NCBI GenBank assembly: GCA_033765145.1
Contig: JANRIH010000036.1
Location: 165,030 to 229,029 of the forward strand
Length of the DNA stretch: 64,000 bases
Origin: JAGVSR01 sp033765145
Lineage (GTDB): Bacteria > Pseudomonadota > Alphaproteobacteria > Rhizobiales > Hyphomicrobiaceae
Direction: 5' to 3'
Shown: positions 52,267 to 60,458 of the stretch, one piece after another
How the letters are laid out: each line of letters starts with the position of its first letter
How positions within the stretch are numbered: the stretch's first letter is position 1
Notes under the pieces: model-generated
Databases searched by the model: none
Told to the model about the DNA's origin: nothing
Seen by the model: the letters and a program-made list of their open reading frames with translations, nothing else
Made by a program: the position numbers and the translations under genes

Positions 52267-53022
52267 TCAGAGAACTCCCGCCTCGGTCTTGAGCTTCGTG
52301 ACGAGCTCAGCCACATCTGCCACCTTCACACCGCCTTTGCGGGCCGGCGGCTCGGTCGTCTTCAGCACGGTGAGGCGCGGTGTGATATCGACTCCGAAAT
52401 CGTCGGGCTTCTTGACGTCGAGCGGCTTCTTTTTCGCCTTCATGATGTTGGGGAGAGACGGATAGCGCGGCTCATTGAGGCGCAGGTCCGTGGTCACGAC
52501 AGCGGGCAGGCGAAGCTTCAAGGTTTCAAGTCCGCCATCGACCTCGCGCGTGACGAGTACGGCGCCCTCTCCGGGCACCACCTTCGACGCGAACGTGCCC
52601 TGCGGCCAGTCGAGCAGGGCCGACAACATCTGACCCGTCTGGTTGCAGTCGTCGTCGATCGCCTGCTTGCCGAGGATGACGAGGTCGGGCTTTTCCGCCT
52701 CGATAATGCCTTTGAGCAGCTTGGCGACCGCCAGCGGTTCGATGGTCGTGCCTTCGCCAGTTTCGACGAGGATTGCGCGGTCCGCGCCGATCGCGAGGGC
52801 GGTGCGGAGCGTGTCCTGCGACTTCGCAGAGCCGATCGAAACCGCGACGACTTCGGTCGCCGTGCCCTTTTCCTTTAGACGCACGGCTTCTTCGACCGCG
52901 ATCTCGTCGAACGGGTTCATCGACATCTTGACGTTCGCCAGTTCGATCCCAGAACCATCTGATTTCACACGGATCTTCACGGCGTAATCGACGACGCGTT
53001 TGACCGCGACCAGGACTTTCAT
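52267..53022 (-). CDS. etfB: Electron transfer flavoprotein beta subunit
   Basis: A 251-residue AMP-binding ETF subunit. MKVLVAVKRVVDYAVKIRVK is the typical start, ELANVKMSMNPFDEIAVEEA follows, and the signature near DLVILGKQAIDDDCNQTGQM is present. The ATG at 53022 gives the normal length; the frame is open far upstream but that part is not ETF. GGGGAG lies about ten bases upstream. A good promoter and a palindrome stand 170-220 bases upstream. First gene of etfB-etfA-hbd. Confidence 0.97.
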   Translation of the reverse strand: MKVLVAVKRVVDYAVKIRVKSDGSGIELANVKMSMNPFDEIAVEEAVRLKEKGTATEVVAVSIGSAKSQDTLRTALAIGADRAILVETGEGTTIEPLAVAKLLKGIIEAEKPDLVILGKQAIDDDCNQTGQMLSALLDWPQGTFASKVVPGEGAVLVTREVDGGLETLKLRLPAVVTTDLRLNEPRYPSLPNIMKAKKKPLDVKKPDDFGVDITPRLTVLKTTEPPARKGGVKVADVAELVTKLKTEAGVL

Positions 53023-53193
53023 GCGCGCGATGCTCCCCAGGGCATTCTTCAGATTCTTGTTTTGGTGGGCTGCGAATGGCCCGCGTTGCCAACCGGGAGG
53101 CTTCAGGAGCGAGGGTCCCCGGAATGCCTTCCGAGACCGACCGCAGCTCCAACCTTCCGACGCAGTGCGAGGTTTCGCTGTGAACTCAAAGTC

Positions 53194-53207
53194 TTCGCAG
53201 TTGCGAA
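53194..53207. promoter_or_regulatory. Palindrome at the etfB transcription start, possible operator
   Basis: TTCGCA and TGCGAA are perfect six-base arms around two bases, placed about 5-20 bases downstream of the predicted -10 and so over the likely transcription start. A repressor bound here would block etfB-etfA-hbd. No regulator gene is adjacent. Confidence 0.45.
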
Positions 53208-53212
53208 ATTCA

Positions 53213-53241
53213 AAATTACGGACGGCTTGTGAGCGAGTCAA
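53213..53241 (-). promoter_or_regulatory. Promoter of etfB-etfA-hbd
   Basis: On the minus strand TTGACT (53241-53236) and TAATTT (53218-53213) are 17 bases apart, a strong housekeeping-type promoter. The leader to the etfB ATG would be about 185 bases. Confidence 0.55.
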
Positions 53242-53332
53242 TCGGTTGGGCTGTCGCGTCGGCGCCAGCCCAAAATCCCTGACGAGGCATGGGAATTCGC
53301 GCGCGCGATCGACGCATCGCAAGGCGAGTGCC

Positions 53333-54043
53333 CTAGGCGGTCAGATCCAGTCCCTTGTCGAACAATGGCACACCACGGTCGCGCAGGACGACGATCAAGA
53401 CCGCGCCGGCGACGAGGCCACCGATGTGCGCCCACCAGGCGATCGGTTCCATTTGCGGGAGCATGACCATCAGGAGTTGGATGAGAATCCAGAGTCCCAA
53501 GGCGACGGCCGCGGTGATGCGAAGGGGGATGAACTTGAAGGCGATCACCCAGACGCGGACGCGCGGATGAAGCATCAGGTAAGCCGAGATGACACCCGCC
53601 ACCGCGCCGCTGGCGCCAATCAAGGGATTGGCCGAATCGGGCACGACGGCCGCGTGGGTCAGGGCCGCGAAGACGCCGCACAACAGATAAAACAGAAGAA
53701 ACTTCACGTGGCCCATGGCGTCTTCGACGTTGTCCCCGAACACCCAGAGAAAGAGCATGTTGCCGGCGAGGTGAAGCCAGTCGCCGTGGAAGAACATGTA
53801 GGAAATGAGCGTCAGCTGTTCGGGTACCGGGACGGTCTGCAAGACGGCGTCCACGCCGCCCGAAATCAGTCCGGCGCGCATGAACAACTCGACCGGAATG
53901 ACGCCGAAACTTGCGATCGTCGGCTCGGACAGACCCGCCGATTGGAATACCAGCACCAAGACGTTCAAAGCGATGAGGCCGTAGGTGACGTAGGGGGCCT
54001 TGATGCGCCGCAACGTGTTTTCGTCGTGGATCGGAACGAACAT
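53333..54043 (-). CDS. Rhomboid family intramembrane serine protease
   Basis: A 236-residue polytopic protease with six or seven helices. The catalytic Ser is in PLIGASGAVAGVISAYL (GxSG) and the catalytic His in WWAHIGGLVAGA, so the dyad is intact. The family HxxxN is HLAGNMLFLWVFGDNVED. The N-terminus MFVPIHDENTLRRIKAPYVT is typical of alphaproteobacterial members. Substrates unknown. It lies next to the adenosyltransferase and etf genes, an order I associate with Hyphomicrobiales. Confidence 0.93.
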   Translation of the reverse strand: MFVPIHDENTLRRIKAPYVTYGLIALNVLVLVFQSAGLSEPTIASFGVIPVELFMRAGLISGGVDAVLQTVPVPEQLTLISYMFFHGDWLHLAGNMLFLWVFGDNVEDAMGHVKFLLFYLLCGVFAALTHAAVVPDSANPLIGASGAVAGVISAYLMLHPRVRVWVIAFKFIPLRITAAVALGLWILIQLLMVMLPQMEPIAWWAHIGGLVAGAVLIVVLRDRGVPLFDKGLDLTA

Positions 54044-54179
54044 CGGGCGGGACCCTCCGGGGTTTCGTGCGGCGCGAGAACCTTGTGTCGACGGCCTCCC
54101 GATTGTCCAGTGCCGATCAGGACGGGTGCACGTGCGGAATGGTCATGCGTTCCAGGGAATTCGACGATCTTGGTCGAGC

Positions 54180-54761
54180 TTAACGGTTCTGGCCGGGCAC
54201 CCAGAGGACATCACTCAAGCCACGATCGTTCACGTACCGTCCGGCGACGAAGAGAAAGTCCGATAGGCGGTTGATGTATTTCAGCGCGGCACCGCTCACC
54301 GGCTCGTCCGGAAGAGCAGCGAGCGTCACCATCTCGCGTTCGGCCCGGCGGCACACCGTGCGCGCCAAATGCAGGGCCGCGGCGGCCGGTGAACCGCCAG
54401 GAAGAATGAACGACTTCAAAGGCTTCAATTCGGCGTTCATTTCGTCGATCTCGGCCTCGAGCCGCGCGACTTGTGCGTCCGTGATCCGGAGCGGCTCATA
54501 GGGCAGCGGCTCGCCACGATCGGGCACGCAGAGGTCCGCGCCAAGGTCGAACAGGTCGTTCTGGATGCGCTCGATCTTCAGATCGACGCCCTGGTGACCG
54601 CCCGCGAGCGCGACCCGGACGAGCCCGAGGCAGGCGTTCGTCTCGTCGACGGTGCCATAGGCGGCGATGCGCGCCGCGTCCTTCGGGATGCGTTCGCCGG
54701 TGCCGAGCCCGGTCGTGCCGTCGTCGCCGGTCCGAGTATAGATCTTGTTGAGTTTGACCAC
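54180..54761 (-). CDS. Cob(I)alamin adenosyltransferase, PduO type
   Basis: A 193-residue ATP:corrinoid adenosyltransferase that makes adenosylcobalamin. It begins KLNKIYTRTGDDGTTGLGTG, the ATP-binding signature, with TVDETNACLGLVR next; the central FILPGGSPAAAALHLARTVC and the CRRAERE site are diagnostic for PduO/MMAB. GTG start at 54761 with only a weak ribosome-binding site. Adenosylcobalamin would serve enzymes such as methylmalonyl-CoA mutase, which fits the neighbouring acyl-CoA genes; that link is inference. Confidence 0.94.
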   Translation of the reverse strand: MVKLNKIYTRTGDDGTTGLGTGERIPKDAARIAAYGTVDETNACLGLVRVALAGGHQGVDLKIERIQNDLFDLGADLCVPDRGEPLPYEPLRITDAQVARLEAEIDEMNAELKPLKSFILPGGSPAAAALHLARTVCRRAEREMVTLAALPDEPVSGAALKYINRLSDFLFVAGRYVNDRGLSDVLWVPGQNR

Positions 54762-54816
54762 GTCGCTCGGTCGCCTGCTCGCGTTCGCTTTACTGCCGTT
54801 GCCGTCCGACTTAGGA

Positions 54817-55017
54817 TCACCCGGCCTGATACTTCGCGATCAGGGTGAAGGCCATGATCACCACGATGGCCACGAACTGGAGCCCCACGCGCCAGCGCAT
54901 CAATCGCTGGGACAGATTGGCCGATTGCCCCTGCGCCATGGCCCACAGGCCCATGCTGAGCACGATCAGCACGGCCAGCACCGCCACCGTCGTCAGGTGG
55001 AAAAGAACGGTCTCCAT
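54817..55017 (-). CDS. Small two-helix membrane protein (HIG1-like)
   Basis: A 66-residue protein with two membrane helices (about 5-27 and 45-62) joined by QGQSANLSQRLMRWRVGLQF. The R-x-R followed by LQ between the helices matches the HIG1/twin-transmembrane pattern, whose mitochondrial relatives bind cytochrome oxidase supercomplexes. ATG with AAAGGAG at ideal spacing supports a real gene. It is followed after 55 bases by the adenosyltransferase gene. Confidence 0.8.
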   Translation of the reverse strand: METVLFHLTTVAVLAVLIVLSMGLWAMAQGQSANLSQRLMRWRVGLQFVAIVVIMAFTLIAKYQAG

Positions 55018-55279
55018 CTTTCACTCGGCTCCTTTTCGGCCAGCTGCTCACACGACTGTGGGTCCGGCCCGGGGGTCGTCATCGTCCCGGACCATACCCG
55101 GACGCGACCGGTTCGCAACCGGCAAAGCGTAGCAATTGTCGAAGCGCTGGAAACGGGTCGTCAAATCGACGACATTATCCCTGAAGCTTCCCTGTTCGTC
55201 CGTGCGCCCCCAGGGGGCACCGCGGCCGACGACCCTTTTCCCTGCCGGCGAGGAGAGCCGATTGCTCAGGTATGGTTCC

Positions 55280-56743
55280 ATGATCTCCCGATCCGCGGCG
55301 GCGGCATTGGCCCTCGGAGCGGCGTCAGTGGCCATTCCATTCCACCCCGGCGCGTTCGCCGGCACGGAAGGGGTCGATCCGCAACCCTCCGCTGATCAGG
55401 TGCAAAAGGCGCTCGAAGCCCGCAAGATCGAACTTGAACAGACCAAATCCCGCGAAAAGCAGATCGAATCGAACGTCGGTTCGCTCGATCGCGAACGGGC
55501 GCTCCTCAACGACCAGCTCCTCCGAGCCGCAGCGCAGATCAAGGAGACCGAATCCAAGCTCACCGAGACGGAGGACAAGCTCGGTGCGCTCGAAGCGCAG
55601 GAGGCCCACGTCCGCGGTTCGCTCGCCCAGCGGCACGGTCAGATCGCAAAGTTGCTTGCCGCGTTGCAGCGCATGGGCCGCAATCCGCCGCCCGTCATCG
55701 TCACGAAACGCGAGGATGCGCTCGAAATGGTGCGGAGCGCCATGCTGCTGGCGGCGGCGTTTCCGGGCATGAAGTCTCAAGCGCTCGAGATCGCCGAAAC
55801 GCTCGAGAACCTCGTCCGCGTGACGGACCAGATCCGCACAGAGCGGGATGTATTGAGATCCGAGACGACGCGGATCGGGGAACAGCGGACCCGTCTTGCC
55901 GGTCTCATTGAGACCAAACGGCTTTCGATCACCGAGCAGCAGGTCGAACTGAAGAAGGTCCGCGAAGCCGCGCGCGAGATGGCGAGGGGGCTCGCTGATC
56001 TCAACGAACTGATCGCGAAGTTCGACAAGGCGGTCGGGCAGAGCACGGGGCTCGACGCCTACAACAAGGACATCAAGGCGGCGGAGGCGCAGACTGGCCA
56101 GCTACCGGGCCAGCTACCGGGCCAGCCGCCGGCCGAGCCCGGCGCGGCGCCAGTTCCGACGGTCCCGGGCGCGCCGGCTCAGCGCGCACCTGGACAGGAT
56201 GTCGCGATGTTGCCGCCCGGCGGTGTCAACCCAGGTTCGGTGGTCGAACTGGCCCCGACCGCGGGCCAAGCCCCGCCGGGGAATACCGCGCGCCTCGTTC
56301 CCGCCATTCCGTTCGAAAAAGCCCAGGCCAAGTTTCCCATGCCCGCGAGTGGCCGGCGTGTGCTGGCGTTCGGAGAAAAGACCCAATTCGGCAGTACATC
56401 CAAAGGTCTCGTTATCGAAACCCGATCGGGGGCCCAGGTCACGGCGCCCTGTGACGGCTGGATCGTCTACGCAGGTGAATTCCGCAGTTACGGCCAACTC
56501 TTGATCATAAATGGCGGCGGCGGTTATCATGTCGTTCTGGCGGGATTGTCCCAAATCGACGTCGAGCCGGGCCAGTTCGTTCTGGCCGCAGAACCTGTCG
56601 GCACCATGAGCCGGGGGGGGCAACCAACGACCGGCAGCAGTGCTCCGAGCAACCCGGTCCTCTACATCGAATTCCGCAAGGACGGACAACCGATCAATCC
56701 CGATCCGTGGTGGGTCGAGACCTTTCAGAAGGCACAAGGCTGA
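55280..56743 (+). CDS. EnvC-like murein hydrolase activator with degenerate M23 domain
   Basis: A 487-residue periplasmic protein. Residues 1-27 are a signal peptide (ending PGAFA). Residues about 40-260 are coiled coil (KALEARKIELEQTKSREKQI and later heptads), as in EnvC. After a Pro/Gly/Gln linker, residues about 360-480 resemble the LytM/M23 fold (VTAPCDGWIVYAGEFRSYGQ, LLIINGGGGYHVVLAGLSQI), but the usual HLHFE has become VLYIEFR and the other zinc ligands are missing. So it probably activates an amidase instead of cutting peptidoglycan itself. Its stop overlaps the ctpA start (TGATG). ATG 55280 is chosen because it gives a proper export signal. Confidence 0.88.
   Translation: MISRSAAAALALGAASVAIPFHPGAFAGTEGVDPQPSADQVQKALEARKIELEQTKSREKQIESNVGSLDRERALLNDQLLRAAAQIKETESKLTETEDKLGALEAQEAHVRGSLAQRHGQIAKLLAALQRMGRNPPPVIVTKREDALEMVRSAMLLAAAFPGMKSQALEIAETLENLVRVTDQIRTERDVLRSETTRIGEQRTRLAGLIETKRLSITEQQVELKKVREAAREMARGLADLNELIAKFDKAVGQSTGLDAYNKDIKAAEAQTGQLPGQLPGQPPAEPGAAPVPTVPGAPAQRAPGQDVAMLPPGGVNPGSVVELAPTAGQAPPGNTARLVPAIPFEKAQAKFPMPASGRRVLAFGEKTQFGSTSKGLVIETRSGAQVTAPCDGWIVYAGEFRSYGQLLIINGGGGYHVVLAGLSQIDVEPGQFVLAAEPVGTMSRGGQPTTGSSAPSNPVLYIEFRKDGQPINPDPWWVETFQKAQG
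56096..56126 (+). repeat. Tandem 12-base repeat inside the EnvC-like gene
   Basis: GGCCAGCTACCG occurs twice in perfect tandem with a third partial copy, encoding GQLPGQLPGQPP in the linker between coiled coil and M23-like domain. It looks like recent slippage expansion in a disordered segment. Confidence 0.7.
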
Positions 56744-58191
56744 TGCGCAAGACGGACTTCGCGTTCTGGACTTTCCTGACGATGGCAGGGCTGGCCGGCG
56801 TCACGACCGTGCTCAACGTCACGAAGACGCATTCGGCAACATCACCCAACGCCGAACTCTATCGCCAGCTCGATCTTTTCGGCGACGTGTTCGAGCGCGT
56901 GCGCTCGGACTACGTGGAGAAGCCCGACGATCAGATGCTCGTCGAGAGCGCCATCAACGGCATGCTTTCGGCCCTTGACCCCCACTCCTCCTATCTCTCG
57001 CCCAAGAACTTCCGCGACATGCAGGTTCAGACGCGCGGTGAGTTTGGCGGCCTCGGAATCGAGGTCACGATGGAGAACGGCGTCATCAAGGTCGTGGCGC
57101 CGATCGACGATACGCCCGCCTTCAAGGCCGGCATCCTCGCCAACGATCTCGTCACGCATCTCGACAATGAACAGATCAACGGCCTGACGCTGGAACAGGC
57201 GGTCGAAAAGATGCGCGGCCCGGTCGGAACGCCGATCACGCTGACGGTCCTCCGCAAGGGCATCGACGAGCCCTTCGAAGTGAAGGTCACGCGCGACATC
57301 ATCCGCATCAACCCTGTCAAGGCCCGCGCCGAAGGCGACATCGCCTACGTCAAGGTCTCGACCTTCAACGAGCAGACGCACGCGAACCTCGTCACCGCGA
57401 TGGACGCGATGCGCAAGGAGATCGGCTCGAAGCTGCGCGGCTACATCATCGACCTGCGCAACAACCCGGGCGGTCTCCTCGATCAGGCGATCGCCGTCAG
57501 CGACGATTTCCTCGAACAGGGCGCGATCGTTCTGACCAAGGGGCGCAACAACGAAGAGACGCAGCGCGCGAACGCGCGGCCAGGCGACACCGCGGAAGGC
57601 AAGCAGATCGTCGTCCTCATCAACGGCGGATCGGCGTCGGCATCCGAGATCGTCGCGGGCGCGCTGCAGGACCACAAGCGTGCGACCGTCATCGGTACGC
57701 GCTCGTTCGGCAAGGGCTCGGTGCAGACGATCATTCCGCTCGGCGCCAATGGTGCGATCCGCCTGACGACGGCCCGCTACTACACGCCGTCGAACCGCTC
57801 GATCCAGGCCAAGGGCATCGACCCGGATGTCGTGGTCGAGCAGGAACTGCCAGACGACATCAAGGCCAAGATCGCCGGCGAGAAGCCGCGTGGCGAAGCG
57901 AGCTTGCGCGGACACCTGCGCAACCCTGGCAGCGAGGGTGCGGCCGAACAGGAGAAGGCCGGCGAAGGCACCGAGCCACCGGCCCAAGGTGCGCAGAAGC
58001 CCGAGGAGAAGGAAGAAAGCGGGTCACTGGCCTACGTTCCGAAGGAGCCTGAGAAGGATACGCAGCTCCAGTATGCCCTGAACTTCCTGCGCGGCACGGC
58101 GACGATCGCCAATCCCGCAACCCCGCCGGCCACGCCCGGCGCGGCACCCGAGGCTCCGAAGGACGGCAGCACGACGACCGTTCCCAATTGA
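56743..58191 (+). CDS. ctpA: Carboxy-terminal processing protease (S41 family)
   Basis: A 482-residue periplasmic serine protease. An N-terminal helix (FAFWTFLTMAGLAGVTTVL) exports or anchors it. The PDZ domain spans about 95-180 (GLGIEVTMENGVIKVVAPID). The catalytic region has LRNNPGGLLDQAIAVSDDFL, INGGSASASEIVAGALQDHK with the Ser, and GTRSFGKGSVQTIIPLG with the Lys of the Ser-Lys dyad. The last 90 residues are charged and Pro-rich. It begins on the stop of the EnvC-like gene, so both are made together; the pair probably governs cell-wall turnover. A strong terminator follows. Confidence 0.96.
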   Translation: MRKTDFAFWTFLTMAGLAGVTTVLNVTKTHSATSPNAELYRQLDLFGDVFERVRSDYVEKPDDQMLVESAINGMLSALDPHSSYLSPKNFRDMQVQTRGEFGGLGIEVTMENGVIKVVAPIDDTPAFKAGILANDLVTHLDNEQINGLTLEQAVEKMRGPVGTPITLTVLRKGIDEPFEVKVTRDIIRINPVKARAEGDIAYVKVSTFNEQTHANLVTAMDAMRKEIGSKLRGYIIDLRNNPGGLLDQAIAVSDDFLEQGAIVLTKGRNNEETQRANARPGDTAEGKQIVVLINGGSASASEIVAGALQDHKRATVIGTRSFGKGSVQTIIPLGANGAIRLTTARYYTPSNRSIQAKGIDPDVVVEQELPDDIKAKIAGEKPRGEASLRGHLRNPGSEGAAEQEKAGEGTEPPAQGAQKPEEKEESGSLAYVPKEPEKDTQLQYALNFLRGTATIANPATPPATPGAAPEAPKDGSTTTVPN

Positions 58192-58221
58192 GCCGTTCGG
58201 CGATGTGACGAGAAATCCGGT

Positions 58222-58249
58222 GGGGCGCCGTTTGGCGCCCCATTTTTTT
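58222..58249 (+). terminator. Rho-independent terminator after ctpA
   Basis: Stem GGGGCGCC/GGCGCCCC with loop GTTT, followed by A and seven T. It begins 30 bases after the ctpA stop and should end the EnvC-like/ctpA transcript, so the Nudix gene downstream needs its own promoter or read-through. Confidence 0.93.
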
Positions 58250-58301
58250 GACCGAATGTCGCGATGAGTTCGGTTTCTTCCGCGACGGCCGAGGAGACAA
58301 C

Positions 58302-58817
58302 ATGCCGCCCATCATCGATCCGACCAAGCTCGGCTATCGGCCCTGTGTCGGCGTCATGCTGATCAATAGCGCCGGCCGTGTGTGGGTCGGACAGCGCGCC
58401 GACATGCCGGGAGACGCCGAGGGCCGTGGAGAATGGTGGCAGATGCCCCAGGGTGGCATCGACGAGGGCGAGGACCCGCAGGAGGCCGCGATGCGCGAAC
58501 TCTATGAGGAGACGAGCGTTCGATCGGCTGAGATCATCGGACAGACCGAGGGCTGGCTTCGGTACGACCTGCCGGAGCACTTGATCGGTATCGCCTGGGG
58601 CGGGCGCTGGCGGGGCCAGAAGCAGCGGTGGTTCGCGATGCGCTTCCAAGGCTCGGACGACGAGATCGACATTTCTGCTCCGCCCGGCCACAAGCCCGAG
58701 TTCGTGTCCTGGCAGTGGGCGGCGGCCGATGAACTCGTGGATCGCATCGTGCCGTTCAAGCGGGAGGTGTACCGGGCCGTGGTGGCCGAACTCGGCGTTT
58801 TCGCGGCTCCAGGCTAA
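58302..58817 (+). CDS. rppH: RNA pyrophosphohydrolase (Nudix), RppH-like copy 1
   Basis: A 171-residue Nudix hydrolase. LGYRPCVGVMLINSAGRVWV opens it, WWQMPQGGIDEGEDPQEAAM begins the Nudix box and RELYEETSV completes it, and YDLPEHLIGIAWGGRWRGQK with WFAMRF matches RppH, which removes pyrophosphate from RNA 5' ends or hydrolyses Ap4A. The ATG at 58302 has GAGGAG upstream and lies 53 bases after the terminator. A second, similar gene follows. Confidence 0.92.
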   Translation: MPPIIDPTKLGYRPCVGVMLINSAGRVWVGQRADMPGDAEGRGEWWQMPQGGIDEGEDPQEAAMRELYEETSVRSAEIIGQTEGWLRYDLPEHLIGIAWGGRWRGQKQRWFAMRFQGSDDEIDISAPPGHKPEFVSWQWAAADELVDRIVPFKREVYRAVVAELGVFAAPG

Positions 58818-58972
58818 TTGTTTGAGGCATCACGCCAATTTGTTGCCTCGGTCCCTGCGCGAACGGTGTTCGGCGTCATATTTCTTGCGTGTACGCCTAG
58901 TATCACGGGCATCGAATCAGACATCGTTCAGCGGCGACGCGCGCCGCAAGGAAAAGGCCCGTTTTGGCAGGC

Positions 58973-59500
58973 ATGAAGCTCTATTCCAGTTTTTCCGCTG
59001 ATCCCCGCATGGCGATGCCGTACCGCGTCGGTATCGGGCTCGTCATATTCAACACGCACGGCCAAGTCTGGACGGGCCGGCGGCTGCCGAAGTGGGCTGG
59101 GGACCGTTCGTCATTCGTCTGGCAGCTGCCGCAGGGCGGTATCGACGAAAACGAGCCGCCGTCCGACGCGGCGCTGCGCGAGCTCTATGAAGAAACGAAC
59201 ATCCGCAGTGTCGAAGTGCTGGCCGAATTGCCCTACTGGACGACTTACGACCTCCCGCCCGAACTCGTCGGCGTAGCGCTCAAGGGCAAGTATCGCGGGC
59301 AGCGCCAGAAATGGTTCGCGATGCGGTTCTGGGGCGACGACAGCGAAATCGACATCGGCCCGCGGCGTGGACACAAAGCCGAGTTCGACCGGTGGAAATG
59401 GCGTCAGATCGAGGAAATTCCCGAACTCATCGTTGACTTCAAGCGGCCCGTCTACGAAGACCTCGTGGCCCAGTTCGGCAAATATGCCGTGCCGCGCTGA
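58973..59500 (+). CDS. rppH: RNA pyrophosphohydrolase (Nudix), RppH-like copy 2
   Basis: A 175-residue Nudix hydrolase clearly paralogous to the one upstream: MPYRVGIGLVIFNTHGQVWT, VWQLPQGGIDENEPPSDAAL and RELYEETNI (Nudix box), YDLPPELVGVALKGKYRGQR and WFAMRF. The start is uncertain: ATG 58973 is used, TTG 58964 and ATGs at 59009 and 59015 are possible, and the last would begin right at the conserved strand. It is followed by a two-way terminator shared with the ATP synthase operon. Which copy is the true RppH and which prefers dinucleoside polyphosphates is open. Confidence 0.9.
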   Translation: MKLYSSFSADPRMAMPYRVGIGLVIFNTHGQVWTGRRLPKWAGDRSSFVWQLPQGGIDENEPPSDAALRELYEETNIRSVEVLAELPYWTTYDLPPELVGVALKGKYRGQRQKWFAMRFWGDDSEIDIGPRRGHKAEFDRWKWRQIEEIPELIVDFKRPVYEDLVAQFGKYAVPR

Positions 59501-59540
59501 AGGTTGTTTGTGGCCTTCGGAGATGGGGCACTATCGAAAC

Positions 59541-59574
59541 AAAAAAGGCCGGGCTACCGCCCGGCCCTTTTTTT
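59541..59574. terminator. Bidirectional terminator between Nudix gene and atpC
   Basis: A perfect stem GGCCGGGC/GCCCGGCC with loop TACC is flanked by six A on the left and a T-run on the right, so it can work on both strands. It lies 40 bases after the Nudix stop and 28 bases beyond the atpC stop, ending both converging transcripts. Confidence 0.92.
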
Positions 59575-59602
59575 GTTTGTCGTCGAGTTCGCCGATTGCG
59601 GA

Positions 59603-60007
59603 TTACGCCGCTTTCGACGTGCCGTGAATGGAGCGCAGCCGGTCGATCGCGGTCGCTGCCATCGTACGCTCGTCATCGTCCTTGGCCGCGGCCAGTTCCG
59701 CTTCAGCGATCGCGATTTCCTCGGCAACGCGCGCACCGTCGAGTTCAGCGAGATCGTAGGCGCGCTCGGCAAGGACCGTGACGGACGCCGGATTCACATC
59801 GGCAAAGCCGACTTTCACGAAGATGCGGCGGCGGGTTCCAGCAGAGAGAACCTCGAGGATACCCGGACGCAGTGTGGAGACGAGCGGCGCGTGCCCGATG
59901 AGCACGGTGAAATCACCCTCGACGCCCGGAACCACGACCTCTTCTGCATCGACCGAGAGCAGCACGCGCTCCGGCGAGACAAGTTCGAACTTGAAAGTGG
60001 CTGCCAT
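59603..60007 (-). CDS. atpC: ATP synthase F1 epsilon subunit
   Basis: A 134-residue epsilon subunit of the F1 rotor stalk. FKFELVSPERVLLSVDAEEV then VVPGVEGDFTVLIGHAPLVS is the N-terminal beta-sandwich signature; the C-terminal helical hairpin is present (AELAAAKDDDERTMAATAID). ATG with AAGGGA upstream. Last gene of the atp operon, separated from atpD by a small gene. Confidence 0.95.
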   Translation of the reverse strand: MAATFKFELVSPERVLLSVDAEEVVVPGVEGDFTVLIGHAPLVSTLRPGILEVLSAGTRRRIFVKVGFADVNPASVTVLAERAYDLAELDGARVAEEIAIAEAELAAAKDDDERTMAATAIDRLRSIHGTSKAA

Positions 60008-60140
60008 CGTCTACGGTCCCTTATCGGCCGACCGCGGGTCGAGAGGCGATCCTCGCGAGGACCGATCTTCCCGTGGTCTCGTCATTCTCGTCCTGGCCCC
60101 TGCCGTCATCGCGTTTGCGATGAGGCGCGCCAGACAATCG

Positions 60141-60398
60141 TCACGCATCGTCCTCTTCGCCGTCGCCGGCTTTCGCCCGAACTTCCTCGGGCGACTGCAG
60201 CTTCGTTCCGCAGAATGGACAGAAGAAGACGGGATGATCGATCATGCCGGGTTCATCGTCATCCATCTCGATGATGCCAACCGACATGTAGAGGACTTCG
60301 CCCTCGCCGACCGTGATCAGGGGCTCGAAGTCCTCGCCGCTCATCGCTTCCTTGAGTTCCACGCAGCAGCTGCCGAAACTCGTGCCAGATCCCGCCAT
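60141..60398 (-). CDS. Small CxxC protein inside the atp operon
   Basis: An acidic 85-residue protein I cannot name. It has a zinc-knuckle-like pair FFCPFCGTKLQ near residues 58-68 and an earlier adjacent Cys pair (FGSCCVELKEAM, residues 11-12), so four Cys could bind one metal ion. The C-terminus is acidic (GDGEEDDA). No signal or membrane segment. AAAGGGG stands just before the ATG, and its place between atpD (60 bases upstream) and atpC (133 bases downstream) implies co-transcription with the ATP synthase. Function unknown. Confidence 0.7.
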   Translation of the reverse strand: MAGSGTSFGSCCVELKEAMSGEDFEPLITVGEGEVLYMSVGIIEMDDDEPGMIDHPVFFCPFCGTKLQSPEEVRAKAGDGEEDDA

Positions 60399-60458
60399 CG
60401 GCTTTCCCCTTTACGGTACCGGGCCTGGCTCGAGACCTGACCCAGCATCGACGTTCAG

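Larger units (their letters stand above)
53023..53332. other. Region upstream of etfB with promoter and palindrome
   Basis: About 310 bases between etfB and the rhomboid gene, both on the minus strand. It contains the etfB promoter and an adjoining 14-base palindrome (both listed). The leader of some 180 bases holds no gene I can support. Confidence 0.5.

Noticed and set aside
55157..55173. Inverted repeat GTCGTC-N5-GACGAC upstream of the EnvC-like gene
   Set aside because: Short arms of a simple GC-rich pattern that is expected often by chance here, with no T-run and no promoter alignment.
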